Under the pieces are notes generated by a model. That model had not been told where the DNA came from. It did not search any database and was given only the letters and a program-made list of their open reading frames with translations. From Allomuricauda sp. CAU 1633 (GTDB lineage Bacteria > Bacteroidota > Bacteroidia > Flavobacteriales > Flavobacteriaceae): DNA of 64,000 nucleotides. Of the stretch, positions 52,555 through 62,222 are shown one piece after another. The stretch covers positions 682,001-746,000 of the forward strand of contig NZ_JAFLNE010000001.1 of NCBI RefSeq assembly GCF_017313225.1, written 5' to 3'. Positions within the stretch are counted from its first letter, which is position 1; every line of letters begins with the position of its first letter. Both the position numbers and the translations under genes were made by a program.

Positions 52555-53187
52555 ATGGAACTATTGGAAAAACACATACAGCAGGATAAACCCACTTTGG
52601 TGCAGCAAGGCATTTCTATGGGAATGGATTATGAAAAGTATCGGGATTTGGTGCATCATTTGGTGGAAATTGAACAAACCACGGGGCATGTTCAAACTGA
52701 GGCCAATGTTCACTATACCCAACTCAATGACCGTAGAATGAAACGCTGGGACAAAACCTTTGCAATTCCTGATGAGATCCAGCAGAAGATTATCAACTTA
52801 AAATCAAAATTAGCATTCTTGACCATCACCGAAAGTTGGTGTGGGGATGCGGCCCATAGCATGCCTATTATCAACAAGATTTCGGAACTCAACCCAAATA
52901 TGGATCACAAGGTTGTTCTCCGTGACGAAGTACCCGAAATCATGGATGCTTTTTTAACCCAAGGAGCACGTTCCATTCCCAAAGTGATTCTATGGGATAA
53001 AGAAAATAAGGCAATTCTTGGGGAGTGGGGGCCTAGGCCCAATTTGGCCACTCAAATGGTAGAAGATTACAAAAAAGAATACGGTAAACTTACCCCAGAA
53101 TTTAAGCAAGACCTACAGGTTTGGTACAACAAGGATAAAGGCGTAGGTATTTTGAATGATATTCTAGATTTACTTCCCCTGGAATAG
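52555..53187 (+). CDS. Thioredoxin-family protein with single active-site Cys
   Basis: The 210-residue protein has a thioredoxin-like fold in its second half, with the motif TESWCGDAAHSMP. The second Cys of CxxC is replaced by Ala, so it is not a normal dithiol reductase. The cis-Pro is in ARSIPKVILWD. The first 75 residues are helical and charged. Homologues of this kind are common in Bacteroidota and lack a known job; thiol binding or a chaperone role is possible. Its end overlaps the convergent TonB-like gene by 18 bases. ATG 52555 is chosen because the promoter box ends at 52539. Confidence 0.8.
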   Translation: MELLEKHIQQDKPTLVQQGISMGMDYEKYRDLVHHLVEIEQTTGHVQTEANVHYTQLNDRRMKRWDKTFAIPDEIQQKIINLKSKLAFLTITESWCGDAAHSMPIINKISELNPNMDHKVVLRDEVPEIMDAFLTQGARSIPKVILWDKENKAILGEWGPRPNLATQMVEDYKKEYGKLTPEFKQDLQVWYNKDKGVGILNDILDLLPLE

Positions 53188-53892
53188 GTAGGTAATGGTG
53201 CCAATTTGCTCCGTTTTAGAGTCCGGACTAAATCGTGCTTTAAGAGCATATCTAATAGCATTGTCCACCAAACAACCATTACTGGTACCAGAACTTTTGT
53301 CGTTAAAAGTGGCTTCGGTGACATAGCCATTATTGTCCACGTGAATATTTATGACCACTTTTCCTCCCTCAATACAGGTATAAATGGGAGGGGGAAGGTA
53401 GTAGGCATTGCGCTTCACCAAGGAAAACGAAATGGAGGTTCGTCTATCCTTTAAATAATTGGTGAATTCTTCTTTTTGGGCATCGCGCTCACCCAATTTT
53501 TGCTTTTTTTCATCGCGTTGGGCGGCCAACTGCTTTAGTTGTTCCGAGAAATTACTGTCCCCTGAATATTCGCCTTCTTCGCTGTTCATCGCCCGTTCCT
53601 CGATCAATTCTTCCAGCGTTTTAAGGGGCTCCGGATTTCCAATGGTGGGTTTGGCAGTTTCGTTAAAGGCCATGTGACTTTTAATGGGGTCATTGTTGGC
53701 CAATTCTTCCAGTCGTTCCTCTTCTTGCTCCAACAATTTCTCAATATCCTCATCGGCCAGGCTCATTTCAATCACATATTCCTCTTCCTTTATGCCCCCT
53801 AAGTGAATGTTGAACAACAACAAAATCACTATTGACATGGAGAAGAACGTGATTAAAAGTGATAACTGACTTTTGTTAAGATTAAGGTTCAT
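53170..53892 (-). CDS. TonB-like energy transducer
   Basis: From ATG 53892 the 240-residue product has a short N-terminus, a membrane helix (LSLLITFFSMSIVILLLFNIH), a long acidic then charged periplasmic stretch with a coiled-coil look (EKLLEQEEERLEELA), and a C-terminal TonB-like domain (about 165-240; GKVVINIHVDNNGYVTEATF and LKARFSPDS). The Pro-rich linker of E. coli TonB is missing. It may energise one of the four TonB receptors in this window, but no ExbBD genes adjoin. An ATG at 53919 would lie in the promoter -7 box. Confidence 0.85.
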   Translation of the reverse strand: MNLNLNKSQLSLLITFFSMSIVILLLFNIHLGGIKEEEYVIEMSLADEDIEKLLEQEEERLEELANNDPIKSHMAFNETAKPTIGNPEPLKTLEELIEERAMNSEEGEYSGDSNFSEQLKQLAAQRDEKKQKLGERDAQKEEFTNYLKDRRTSISFSLVKRNAYYLPPPIYTCIEGGKVVINIHVDNNGYVTEATFNDKSSGTSNGCLVDNAIRYALKARFSPDSKTEQIGTITYLFQGK

Positions 53893-53916
53893 GGTTTTAC
53901 TATAACCGCTTTTTTT

Positions 53917-53947
53917 CAAAAATATTTTACCCCGTGATTCAGTACAA
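53917..53947 (-). promoter_or_regulatory. Promoter of the TonB-like gene
   Basis: On the minus strand TTG (53947-53945), a 20-base spacer, then TATTTTTG (53924-53917). This matches the Bacteroidota consensus and places the start site near 53910. Confidence 0.7.
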
Positions 53948-53979
53948 CCGCCTATTCATTCGGTTTTTTGGGCATGAAA

Positions 53980-54666
53980 TCACAGATTTTCTTTGAAATC
54001 CTTGGGGCTTGTAGCATTATTTACGTTGAAATCCCCTATTTTGGTTCTTCTGAGAGTCGATAAATAGGCTCCCGACCCTAAAGCCTTGCCAAAATCATGG
54101 GCAAGTGAACGGATATAGGTTCCTTTGCTGCAGACCACCCGAAAATCCACTTCTGGTAGGGCAATGCGGGTAATTTCAAAGTCCAATATTTCTATTTTTC
54201 GGGGTTTTATTTCGACTTCTTTGCCTTCCCTAGCCAATTCATATAAACGTTTGCCGTCTTTCTTTAAAGCTGAAAAGATGGGAGGTATTTGATCAATTTC
54301 ACCCAAAAATTGGTTGGTAGCTTCTTTAATGGATGTTTCCGTTAAATGGTCTGTGGGATAGCTTTGGTCCACTTCGGTTTCCATATCGTAGGAAGGGGTA
54401 GTGGCGCCAAGCGTGAAGGTTCCCGTATATTCTTTGACCTGACCTTGTAATTCTGGGATTTTTTTGGTGAATTTTCCCGTACAAATAATTAAAAGACCCG
54501 TAGCCAAAGGGTCCAATGTTCCCGCATGGCCAATTTTTATCTTTTTAAGATCAAATTTTTTTCGGATGGCCCATTTTAAGGCATTCACCGCCTGAAAGGA
54601 ACTCCATTCCAACGGTTTGTCAATCAACAAAATCTGACCATTCAAAAAATCTTCTTTGGTTTTCAA
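53980..54666 (-). CDS. truB: tRNA pseudouridine-55 synthase
   Basis: TruB converts U55 in the T loop of tRNA to pseudouridine. The 228-residue protein has the catalytic block GHAGTLDPLATGLL with its aspartate, LIIDKP-type N-terminus (ILLIDKPLEWSSF), and the KEYTGTFTLGATTPSYDMET segment. The conserved GTYIRSLAHDFGKALGSGAYL ends the catalytic domain. It is shorter than E. coli TruB because the C-terminal PUA domain is absent. It closes the leftward run from ftsX. Confidence 0.96.
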   Translation of the reverse strand: MKTKEDFLNGQILLIDKPLEWSSFQAVNALKWAIRKKFDLKKIKIGHAGTLDPLATGLLIICTGKFTKKIPELQGQVKEYTGTFTLGATTPSYDMETEVDQSYPTDHLTETSIKEATNQFLGEIDQIPPIFSALKKDGKRLYELAREGKEVEIKPRKIEILDFEITRIALPEVDFRVVCSKGTYIRSLAHDFGKALGSGAYLSTLRRTKIGDFNVNNATSPKDFKENL

Positions 54667-54667
54667 A

Positions 54668-55075
54668 CTAAAAGACTAATAGAGATAAAAATAAAAGTAT
54701 TGGCGGGCCAACAAGATATAAGGCTGTTAAAATATACACCTGCTGAACTTTTGGAGCATATGGTGTTTCAATGAAACCTGGGTACTTTTTCTGTAAGTGT
54801 TTTTTGAAGAGATAATCAAAAATTAGAATGCTTGAGCTTAGAATTACAATTAAATACCACTTGTAGGAAGATAATTGAACATCAACTTTGAGGGCTTTAT
54901 TCAAAGTAAGTATTGAAAGTAGAAACAGGTATATAATACTCACCGTTAAAACGAAGGTGACCAAGCGAGCTGATTTGCTGACCAGTTTTAAATGTGTTAG
55001 CTGTGGATTGTTTTTCCGGGCTAAGGTGTAGTAGTTGATAAAAAGTCGTTCAAAAATCACCCCCAAATGCTCCAA
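54668..55075 (-). CDS. Hypothetical membrane protein
   Basis: The 135-residue protein has a short polar N-terminus and three predicted membrane helices (about 40-60, 73-87 and 113-133). No known motif is seen. It lies between uppP and truB, overlapping uppP by 19 bases, so it is likely translated from the same message. In related genomes uppP is usually next to truB, and this gene is AT-rich against both, so it may be an inserted or fast-evolving gene. Confidence 0.55.
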   Translation of the reverse strand: MEHLGVIFERLFINYYTLARKNNPQLTHLKLVSKSARLVTFVLTVSIIYLFLLSILTLNKALKVDVQLSSYKWYLIVILSSSILIFDYLFKKHLQKKYPGFIETPYAPKVQQVYILTALYLVGPPILLFLSLLVF

Positions 55076-55851
55076 GCGAGGGCAATGAGCCCTACAATTA
55101 AACAGTAAATGGCAAAATAGGTCAGCTTGCTTTGGCGTACCAATTTAATCATCCAAGTACATGCGGCAAGTCCAGCAATAAAGGCTGCAATAAATCCTGC
55201 ACCCATGGCCACGGCTTGGTCTCCGTGGAAATTAATGTCGCCACTCATTAAATCTTTGGCCACTTTTCCCAAAATAAGGGGAACAACCATTAAGAAAGAG
55301 AATCGAGCGGATTTACCTTTGTCCACCCCTAAAAGCACAGCGGCGGAGATGGTAGCGCCACTTCGAGAAATACCGGGTAATATGGCCACAGCTTGGGCCA
55401 TGCCAATGACAAAAGCGCTTCGAAAAGAAACCCCTTTGTCTGTGGTTTTGGCTAAATCGGCCAAGTACAACAAAAAAGCAGTGATGATGAGCATAATGCC
55501 TACAATAACAATGGCACCATCAAAAAACACTTCAATAAAATCATTCAAAAAGATGCCCACTAAAGCGGCAGGAATCATGGAAATGATAATTTTTAGGGAA
55601 AATTGGGTCTCCTCGTTCCATTTGAATTGAAAAAGCCCCTTGAAAATCTCCAAAATATCCTTTCGGAAGACCACAATGGTACTCAAGGCTGTGGCAAAGT
55701 GAAGGATTACTGTAAACAATAAACTTTCTTCAGGAACGGCTTGCGCGCCCAAAATGGCTTTGCCCAACTCCAGATGTCCACTGGATGATACGGGTAAAAA
55801 CTCGGTCAATCCTTGGATAATACCAAGAATGATAGCATCAATAAGCTCCAA
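55057..55851 (-). CDS. uppP: Undecaprenyl-diphosphatase
   Basis: UppP (BacA) recycles undecaprenyl pyrophosphate for cell-wall synthesis. The 264-residue membrane protein has the signature GLTEFLPVSSSGHLELG, which carries the catalytic Glu and the PSGSxxx-like serine, and LPGISRSGATISAAVLLG, the second active-site block with its arginine. About eight helices are expected. It is cotranscribed with the DUF3098 gene upstream and truB downstream. Confidence 0.96.
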   Translation of the reverse strand: MELIDAIILGIIQGLTEFLPVSSSGHLELGKAILGAQAVPEESLLFTVILHFATALSTIVVFRKDILEIFKGLFQFKWNEETQFSLKIIISMIPAALVGIFLNDFIEVFFDGAIVIVGIMLIITAFLLYLADLAKTTDKGVSFRSAFVIGMAQAVAILPGISRSGATISAAVLLGVDKGKSARFSFLMVVPLILGKVAKDLMSGDINFHGDQAVAMGAGFIAAFIAGLAACTWMIKLVRQSKLTYFAIYCLIVGLIALAWSIWG

Positions 55852-55852
55852 A

Positions 55853-56116
55853 TCAGTCTTTCTTTTTGTTAGGGTTCAACAAGATGGCATATATCTGGAT
55901 GCCCAAACCAATCAGCACCAAAGTGGGCGCCAAACGGATTCTTCTAAAACTGTAAATATCTGGATTGAAGACCTCGGGGTCATCACTGCCACCACCACTC
56001 ATTAAAATAAAGCCCAAGGCAATAAAAACTATTCCGATAAAAAGGAACAGATAGTTTTTCTTTTGAAAAACGAACTCCTTGGTGGGTTTTTGACCGTTCT
56101 TATTTTTCTTGCTCAT
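55853..56116 (-). CDS. DUF3098 family membrane protein
   Basis: The 87-residue protein has two membrane helices (about 23-40 and 64-80) with a conserved middle, SDDPEVFNPDIYSFRRIRLAP, characteristic of DUF3098, a Bacteroidota family found between ftsX and uppP. No function is known. It stops one base before uppP, so it is probably translated together with it. Confidence 0.85.
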   Translation of the reverse strand: MSKKNKNGQKPTKEFVFQKKNYLFLFIGIVFIALGFILMSGGGSDDPEVFNPDIYSFRRIRLAPTLVLIGLGIQIYAILLNPNKKKD

Positions 56117-56216
56117 GCCGCAAATTTAATGAAAAGTTTCCCAGCATTGACCGTGTAGATACTATATAACGTCTGTAGTCTTGTGCCCATCAGCGAAGCG
56201 GTCCTATATCTTTTGT

Positions 56217-57095
56217 CTAATAGTATAGATCGTCTGTTCTTAAATTGAGAAAACGTTGTGTGGCAAAATGGGTGCTGGCCCATGAAATGACCACACCAAG
56301 ACCAAAAACGCCGACAAACAAAAAGATGAGTACCAAGTAATCTTGAAGCAGATTCAATTCCGGGAAATTTTTGTTGATATAATAAACAAGGATACCCAAT
56401 GAAATTAGTGCCACAGCGGCGCCCACCATTCCCAATTTTATGTTTTGCCAAATAAAAGGTCGGCGTATGAAGGTCTTTGTGGCGCCCACCATCTGCATGG
56501 TCTTAATGATAAATCGCTTAGAATAAATGGACAGCCGAATGGAGCTGTTGATGAGTAAAACCGCAATCACCGTGAAAATGGCACTGGCTACTAAAATCCA
56601 CAAGCTGATTTTTCGAGCATTATCGTTGAGTAAGGAAATCAAAGGTTTGTCATAGCTCACTTCATCCACATAGGTTTTTGTGGAGATTTCCTCGGCAATC
56701 TCAGCGATTTGCTCTGGAGAGACAAAATCAGCTTTTAAATGTACATCAATGGAGTTTTTCAAGGGATTGTAGCCCAAAAATTCCACAAAATTCTCCCCAA
56801 TGTCTTCGCTGTACTGTTCCGCGGCATCTTCTTTGGAGATATAATCGGCAGACTTGGTATACTCGGCCAAAGTCAAGCTTTTCTGCAATTGGTCAATCTC
56901 CACAGGTTTGGCGTTGTCCTTCAAAAAGACTGAAATGGTAATTTGCTCTTTGAAGTGATCGGCCAGTTTTTTGGTATTCAACACCAAAAGACCAAGCGTT
57001 CCCAAGAGGAATAGCACCAACGCAATGCTCAAAACCACGGAAAAATAAGAGGAAATCAGTTTTCTTCGCTGATATCTTTCAATATATTGGCTCAT
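56217..57095 (-). CDS. ftsX: Cell division protein FtsX
   Basis: The 292-residue protein has an N-terminal cytoplasmic tail and a helix (SVVLSIALVLFLLGTLGLLVL), a periplasmic domain (about residues 45-165), and three more helices in the C-terminal permease part. This is the FtsX layout, in which the protein with FtsE controls peptidoglycan hydrolases at division. ftsE is not beside it. It starts the run ftsX, DUF3098, uppP, unknown, truB. The gap of 100 bases to DUF3098 holds no clear terminator. Confidence 0.92.
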   Translation of the reverse strand: MSQYIERYQRRKLISSYFSVVLSIALVLFLLGTLGLLVLNTKKLADHFKEQITISVFLKDNAKPVEIDQLQKSLTLAEYTKSADYISKEDAAEQYSEDIGENFVEFLGYNPLKNSIDVHLKADFVSPEQIAEIAEEISTKTYVDEVSYDKPLISLLNDNARKISLWILVASAIFTVIAVLLINSSIRLSIYSKRFIIKTMQMVGATKTFIRRPFIWQNIKLGMVGAAVALISLGILVYYINKNFPELNLLQDYLVLIFLFVGVFGLGVVISWASTHFATQRFLNLRTDDLYY

Positions 57096-57191
57096 ATAGT
57101 GGAATCAATACGTAAAAATAGAAAAGTATGGGCTAATGGCGATATAATATTGGGAAACACTGCGATTTTATGTTTTCATTTTGAAATAGAA

Positions 57192-59063
57192 TCAGCGTTT
57201 CAGGGTAAAATGCCCTTTGAACAAATTTTCACCAATCTTAATGGTGTACCAATAATCAGATGCCGGCAAGGGTTTACTATTGAATTTACCGTCCCATCCG
57301 TAATTTGTATTGTTGGATTGAGAAATTAGTTTTGCGGCCCGGTCAAAAATCCTAATTTCATAATCTTCAAAGGCATCAATGCCTTCTGGGATAAAATTAT
57401 CGTTGACCCCGTCACCGTTAGGGGTAAAAAAGCGGGGGACGACCAAGTGGATAAATGAGAAAACGACTATGCCACAATAATTTTTTTCCCGGATATAGGC
57501 TGTATATGTTCCTCCCCTCATATTTTCAAAAAGAGGACTGTCCTGAAACGTAAAACCATCAAGGGAATATTCAAAATTACCTGAATTTAGCGTCACGATG
57601 GTAAAATCCCGGTGATCGGAAACCACATCATCAATTACAGGAATATCGACTTGAACAACTTCAATGGTTTTGGTTTCTGAACAATTATAAATATTGGTGA
57701 CCTTTACTGTATATGTTCCAGGCTCATCCACGGTTATTTCTGGCGTGATTTCACCTGTACTCCATAAATATGAGGCATTTGAAACATCAGCAAACAATTC
57801 TATAGCCTTGCCTTTACACAAAAGTAACTCCTCATCTTCTACTTCTGGAAGGGGATTGTACATAATGGACACTGCAGTTCTTGAGTCGGAAAAACAACCT
57901 GCAATTTCGGTTACTGCCTCGGCGTAGTACGTGCCATTGATTGTGGTGTCATAAGAACGGCTTCCTGCTTGCAAAAGTGTACCCCCGGTAGGGGCATCGT
58001 ACCAATTTATGGTGATTCCATCAGGAACAGAAGCTGCGACCCCACCCGTGAAATTAGCGCAGAGACTAATATCTCCTAGAGAGATCGGCGCATCAGGCTT
58101 GCCTTCTACAACAACAGAATAGATATCGGAAACCGTGATACATTTAGAGTTCGTCAAGTTTATGGCATCTTCAGCAACTTTCACCCTAAATAATGTGGTA
58201 CCATAAATAAGTGGAGAGCTAAAAGTGGCGTTGGTTTCCCCGGGAATATCGGTCCAGTTTGTACCATCGGGACTTTCTTGCCATTGATAAGCATGGGTGT
58301 TGTACACCGAAAAATCAGGATTTGCAGTAAGTTCCACCGAAGTAGGTGCATTTTCCTCGCAAATCCCATAAATTTCGGTATTGTTTTGGGCATCTGTCAA
58401 AGTAATTCTATCACCGCAGGTTTTAAAGGTGATGTCATCAATGGCCAGATCATTTCCACAGCCACCGGCCCCATTGTTTATCATTTTAAGAATTACAGAG
58501 GTTTGTCCCGACAAGGTCTGGAAAACCAGACCGTATTGCTCCCAGTCGGCGTAGGTTTTGTCAAAAATGTTCCCGGTATCCCCGGAAGCCAATAAATTGG
58601 TGTCTGTGTTGTCCCAAATCTGGAATTTCACGTTCACCGGAATGCCGTTGCCCTCGCATCCCGATTGGGGATGAAGGTTCACCAACCAAGAAGAAAATTC
58701 ATAGGAAGTGTTTTCACAAAGCCCTGATATGGTGCGTCTAAAAAATTCTCCAGCGGTATAGCTGGCATTCACAAGAAGCATTTTTCCGTTGGTATCCCCA
58801 GGGGTATGGTCATCCGTATCGAACCAATCGTAATAGTTTGAGGTACTGGAGATGGTATAGCTTCCATCCATGGGCAAACCATTGGAATAGGAATACGTAG
58901 TGGTGCCTGCCGAGAGTGCTGGGCCATTGGTGGTGCCTGTTCCAAAAGTTTCCAAAAAAATGGGATCCCCGGAATTACCACTGCAGAACCCAAGTTGGGC
59001 ATTTAGTTGCTGTCCCGCAATGCAAAGAAACCAAATTGAAAAAATGTAAATTTTGCTTTGCAA
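57192..59063 (-). CDS. Type IX secretion substrate with gliding-type C-terminal domain
   Basis: The 623-residue protein has a signal peptide (ending QQLNAQ), an N-terminal domain of about 190 residues (SYEFSSWLVNLHP and GNDLAIDDITFKTCG), Ig-like repeats with PSVTV-type strands (SYLWSTGEITPEITVDEPGTY), and a C-terminal sorting domain of about 90 residues with RFFTPNGDGVNDNFIP, the mark of the gliding motility-associated type B signal. It is a large secreted or cell-surface adhesin-like protein, unlinked to its T9SS machinery here. Its gene stands alone. Confidence 0.9.
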   Translation of the reverse strand: MQSKIYIFSIWFLCIAGQQLNAQLGFCSGNSGDPIFLETFGTGTTNGPALSAGTTTYSYSNGLPMDGSYTISSTSNYYDWFDTDDHTPGDTNGKMLLVNASYTAGEFFRRTISGLCENTSYEFSSWLVNLHPQSGCEGNGIPVNVKFQIWDNTDTNLLASGDTGNIFDKTYADWEQYGLVFQTLSGQTSVILKMINNGAGGCGNDLAIDDITFKTCGDRITLTDAQNNTEIYGICEENAPTSVELTANPDFSVYNTHAYQWQESPDGTNWTDIPGETNATFSSPLIYGTTLFRVKVAEDAINLTNSKCITVSDIYSVVVEGKPDAPISLGDISLCANFTGGVAASVPDGITINWYDAPTGGTLLQAGSRSYDTTINGTYYAEAVTEIAGCFSDSRTAVSIMYNPLPEVEDEELLLCKGKAIELFADVSNASYLWSTGEITPEITVDEPGTYTVKVTNIYNCSETKTIEVVQVDIPVIDDVVSDHRDFTIVTLNSGNFEYSLDGFTFQDSPLFENMRGGTYTAYIREKNYCGIVVFSFIHLVVPRFFTPNGDGVNDNFIPEGIDAFEDYEIRIFDRAAKLISQSNNTNYGWDGKFNSKPLPASDYWYTIKIGENLFKGHFTLKR

Positions 59064-59162
59064 CGTTCTACTAGTTGAGGGGATTATAAAGCAATACGCT
59101 TAAACTTTTTCGCTTTGCGCGATTAAACCTATTTTTGCCCATTCAAAGGAGTAAGATATAAA

Positions 59163-62120
59163 ATGGATTACAATTTTAGGGAAATAGAGGCCAAATGGCA
59201 GAAGTATTGGGCTAAAAACAAAACGTTTAAGGCTTCCAACGACTCCGACAAACCCAAATTTTATGCATTGTCCATGTTTCCATACCCCTCTGGGGCTGGA
59301 TTGCACGTGGGGCATCCACTGGGGTATATCGCCACGGACATCTATTCGCGCTACAAAAGACATAAAGGTTTCAATGTGCTGCATCCGATGGGGTATGATT
59401 CTTTTGGACTGCCTGCAGAGCAATATGCCATTCAAACCGGGCAACATCCGGCCATAACGACGGAAAACAACATTAAAAGGTACCGAGAGCAGTTGGATGA
59501 ACTTGGTTTTTCGTTCGATTGGGACCGCGAGGTGCGTACATCCAATCCTGGCTATTATAAATGGACGCAGTGGATTTTTATCCAATTGTTCAATTCATGG
59601 TACAACAAAGTTTCCGATAAAGCCGAGGATATTTCAACCTTGGTTGTGCTCTTCGAAAAAGAAGGGAATGCAAAAGTAGAAGCTGCGTGCGATGAAGACA
59701 CTCCTGTTTTTTCTGCTGAAGAGTGGGACATTTTTTCAGAAAGGGAAAAGCAAGAAATCCTCTTAAAATATAGATTGACCTATTTGGCCGATACCGAAGT
59801 CAACTGGTGCCCTGCTTTGGGAACCGTTTTGGCGAATGATGAGATTGTGAATGGCGTTTCCGAACGTGGAGGTCATCCGGTGATACGCAAAAAAATGACA
59901 CAATGGAGCATGCGAATTACGGCTTATGCCCAACGTTTATTGGATGGATTGAATAAAATTGACTGGCCGCAGCCGCTCAAGGATTCCCAAACCAATTGGA
60001 TTGGGCGCTCTGTTGGGGCATCAGTCACCTTTGATGTAAAAGGGTCGGATGATACTATTGAAGTTTTTACCACCCGTCCCGATACCATTTTTGGAGTAAG
60101 CTTTATGACTTTGGCCCCAGAACATGATTTGGTGACCAAAATCACCACACCCGGACAAAAGGCTGAGGTTGAAGCCTACGTGGAAGCCACCGCCAAACGT
60201 TCCGAGCGGGATCGTATGGCTGATGTAAAAACGGTTTCAGGAGTGTTTACTGGAGGATATGCGGAGCATCCCTTCACTAAAGAACCCATTCCCATTTGGA
60301 TTGGGGACTACGTGTTGGCCAGTTACGGAACTGGTGCGGTCATGGCGGTACCTTGTGGCGACCAACGCGATTACGATTTTGCAAAACATTATGATATTCC
60401 AATCCCCAATATTTTTGAAGGAGTTGATATTTCCGAAGAGGCTTTTGCCGACAAGGAAACTACCGTAATTGCCAATTCCGATTTTCTCAACGGGCTTTCC
60501 TATAAAGATGCCATGAAGAAAATCATTACCGAATTGGAAAAGATTGGACACGGGGTGGGAAAAGTGAATTATCGCCTACGGGATGCCGTATTTAGCCGTC
60601 AGCGGTATTGGGGTGAACCTTTTCCTGTATATTATGTGGATGGCATGCCGCAAATGATTGATTTGGAACATTTGCCATTGGAACTACCCGAAGTGGAGAA
60701 ATACCTCCCTACCGAAACGGGCGAGCCGCCTTTGGGCAATGCCACCGTTTGGGCGTGGGATACTGAAAAAAATGAAGTAGTCAACAATGATTTGATTGAC
60801 CACAAGACTGTATTTCCTTTGGAGTTGAACACCATGCCGGGTTGGGCCGGAAGTTCCCAATACTTTAATCGATATATGGATCCGCGCAATGACGAGGCCA
60901 TTTTTTCCAAGGAAACGATTGACTATTGGCAGGATGTGGACTTATATATAGGTGGGAGCGAACACGCTACGGGTCACTTGCTCTATTCCCGTTTTTGGCA
61001 GAAGTTTATGTTTGATAGGGGCTATGTACCCAAGGATGAGTACGCCCAAAAGTTGATCAATCAAGGGATGATTACCGGGACGAGTGCTTTTATCCTTAGG
61101 CAAATTGTAGATGTTAGAACTGTTGTAGAGATTGATTCAAAGATTGAGGAAAGAACCTTTCAGGCAATAATTATTTCGGATGAAGGCTCGGTTTCAAAAT
61201 ATGATAAAGATGAATTAGAAAAAATAGCTGAAAATCAACTTGATAAAATCCTTTCCGAAGAAGAAAATAAGAATATTAAACTGATTGACATAGAGGGATA
61301 TGACATCAACATGCATCTTTCTATACGTGTGCCAGTTGATTTTGTGAATTCGTCAGACGAATTGGATGTGGAAGCATTTATAAAGAGCCCTTTTGGAAAG
61401 GAGTACAAACATGCTCTTTTTGTTAGCAATAAGACCTATCGCGAAATCGAAAAAATGTCCAAATCCAAATACAATGTCGTCAACCCCGATGCCATTTGTG
61501 AGGAGTATGGAGCCGATTCCCTTCGCTTGTATGAAATGTTCTTGGGGCCCTTGGAGCAATCCAAGCCTTGGAACACCGCTGGGATTACCGGAGTGCACTC
61601 CTTCCTTAAAAAATTATGGAAGCTTTATTCCTCTGTTGAGGGGGGTGTTGAACCTACCCCAGAAAACCTAAAAACGCTCCATAAAACCATCAAAAAAGTG
61701 GAAGAGGACATTGAAAACTTCTCGTTCAATACGTCGGTATCCACCTTTATGATCTGCGTGAACGAATTGACGGCCCAAAAATGCACCGGCAAGGCCATTT
61801 TGGAACCACTTGCCATTTTGGTATCGCCTTATGCACCACACATTGCTGAGGAACTTTGGGAACGGTTGGGTCATACCAAGTCGATTGCAGAAGCCCCTTT
61901 CCCCAAGTTCGAAGAAAAGTACTTGGTGGAGAGCAGCAAAGAATACCCTATTTCCTTTAATGGTAAAATGCGCTTTAAACTGGAACTTCCCTTAGATATG
62001 GGTAAGGACGAAATTGAGGCCGCTGTCTTGGCACATGAAAAAACCCAAGAACAATTGCAAGGCCGTTCACCCAAAAAGGTAATCGTGGTTCCCGGAAAGA
62101 TTGTAAATATTGTAGGGTAA
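59163..62120 (+). CDS. leuS: Leucyl-tRNA synthetase
   Basis: The 985-residue enzyme charges tRNA-Leu. The class I signatures are HVGH in SGAGLHVGHPLGY and KMSKS in IEKMSKSKYN. The editing domain lies around residues 280-480 (FTTRPDTIFGVSFMTLAP). Compared with the E. coli protein it carries insertions: one near residue 160-200 and a larger one at about 640-762 before KMSKS. The second insertion is AT-rich. The gene has a strong terminator after it. Confidence 0.97.
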   Translation: MDYNFREIEAKWQKYWAKNKTFKASNDSDKPKFYALSMFPYPSGAGLHVGHPLGYIATDIYSRYKRHKGFNVLHPMGYDSFGLPAEQYAIQTGQHPAITTENNIKRYREQLDELGFSFDWDREVRTSNPGYYKWTQWIFIQLFNSWYNKVSDKAEDISTLVVLFEKEGNAKVEAACDEDTPVFSAEEWDIFSEREKQEILLKYRLTYLADTEVNWCPALGTVLANDEIVNGVSERGGHPVIRKKMTQWSMRITAYAQRLLDGLNKIDWPQPLKDSQTNWIGRSVGASVTFDVKGSDDTIEVFTTRPDTIFGVSFMTLAPEHDLVTKITTPGQKAEVEAYVEATAKRSERDRMADVKTVSGVFTGGYAEHPFTKEPIPIWIGDYVLASYGTGAVMAVPCGDQRDYDFAKHYDIPIPNIFEGVDISEEAFADKETTVIANSDFLNGLSYKDAMKKIITELEKIGHGVGKVNYRLRDAVFSRQRYWGEPFPVYYVDGMPQMIDLEHLPLELPEVEKYLPTETGEPPLGNATVWAWDTEKNEVVNNDLIDHKTVFPLELNTMPGWAGSSQYFNRYMDPRNDEAIFSKETIDYWQDVDLYIGGSEHATGHLLYSRFWQKFMFDRGYVPKDEYAQKLINQGMITGTSAFILRQIVDVRTVVEIDSKIEERTFQAIIISDEGSVSKYDKDELEKIAENQLDKILSEEENKNIKLIDIEGYDINMHLSIRVPVDFVNSSDELDVEAFIKSPFGKEYKHALFVSNKTYREIEKMSKSKYNVVNPDAICEEYGADSLRLYEMFLGPLEQSKPWNTAGITGVHSFLKKLWKLYSSVEGGVEPTPENLKTLHKTIKKVEEDIENFSFNTSVSTFMICVNELTAQKCTGKAILEPLAILVSPYAPHIAEELWERLGHTKSIAEAPFPKFEEKYLVESSKEYPISFNGKMRFKLELPLDMGKDEIEAAVLAHEKTQEQLQGRSPKKVIVVPGKIVNIVG

Positions 62121-62177
62121 AACCTAAATCTATGGGCTGAGGTCAACTTTTATTGAAATTTATTCAACAAACCCATT

Positions 62178-62216
62178 AAAATGCATGCCAAACGGCATGC
62201 ATTTTTATTTTTATAT
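62178..62216 (+). terminator. Intrinsic terminator of leuS
   Basis: AAAATGCATGCC at 62178-62189 pairs with GGCATGCATTTT from 62194, with a 4-base loop and a T-rich run. Confidence 0.9.
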
Positions 62217-62222
62217 AATTTA

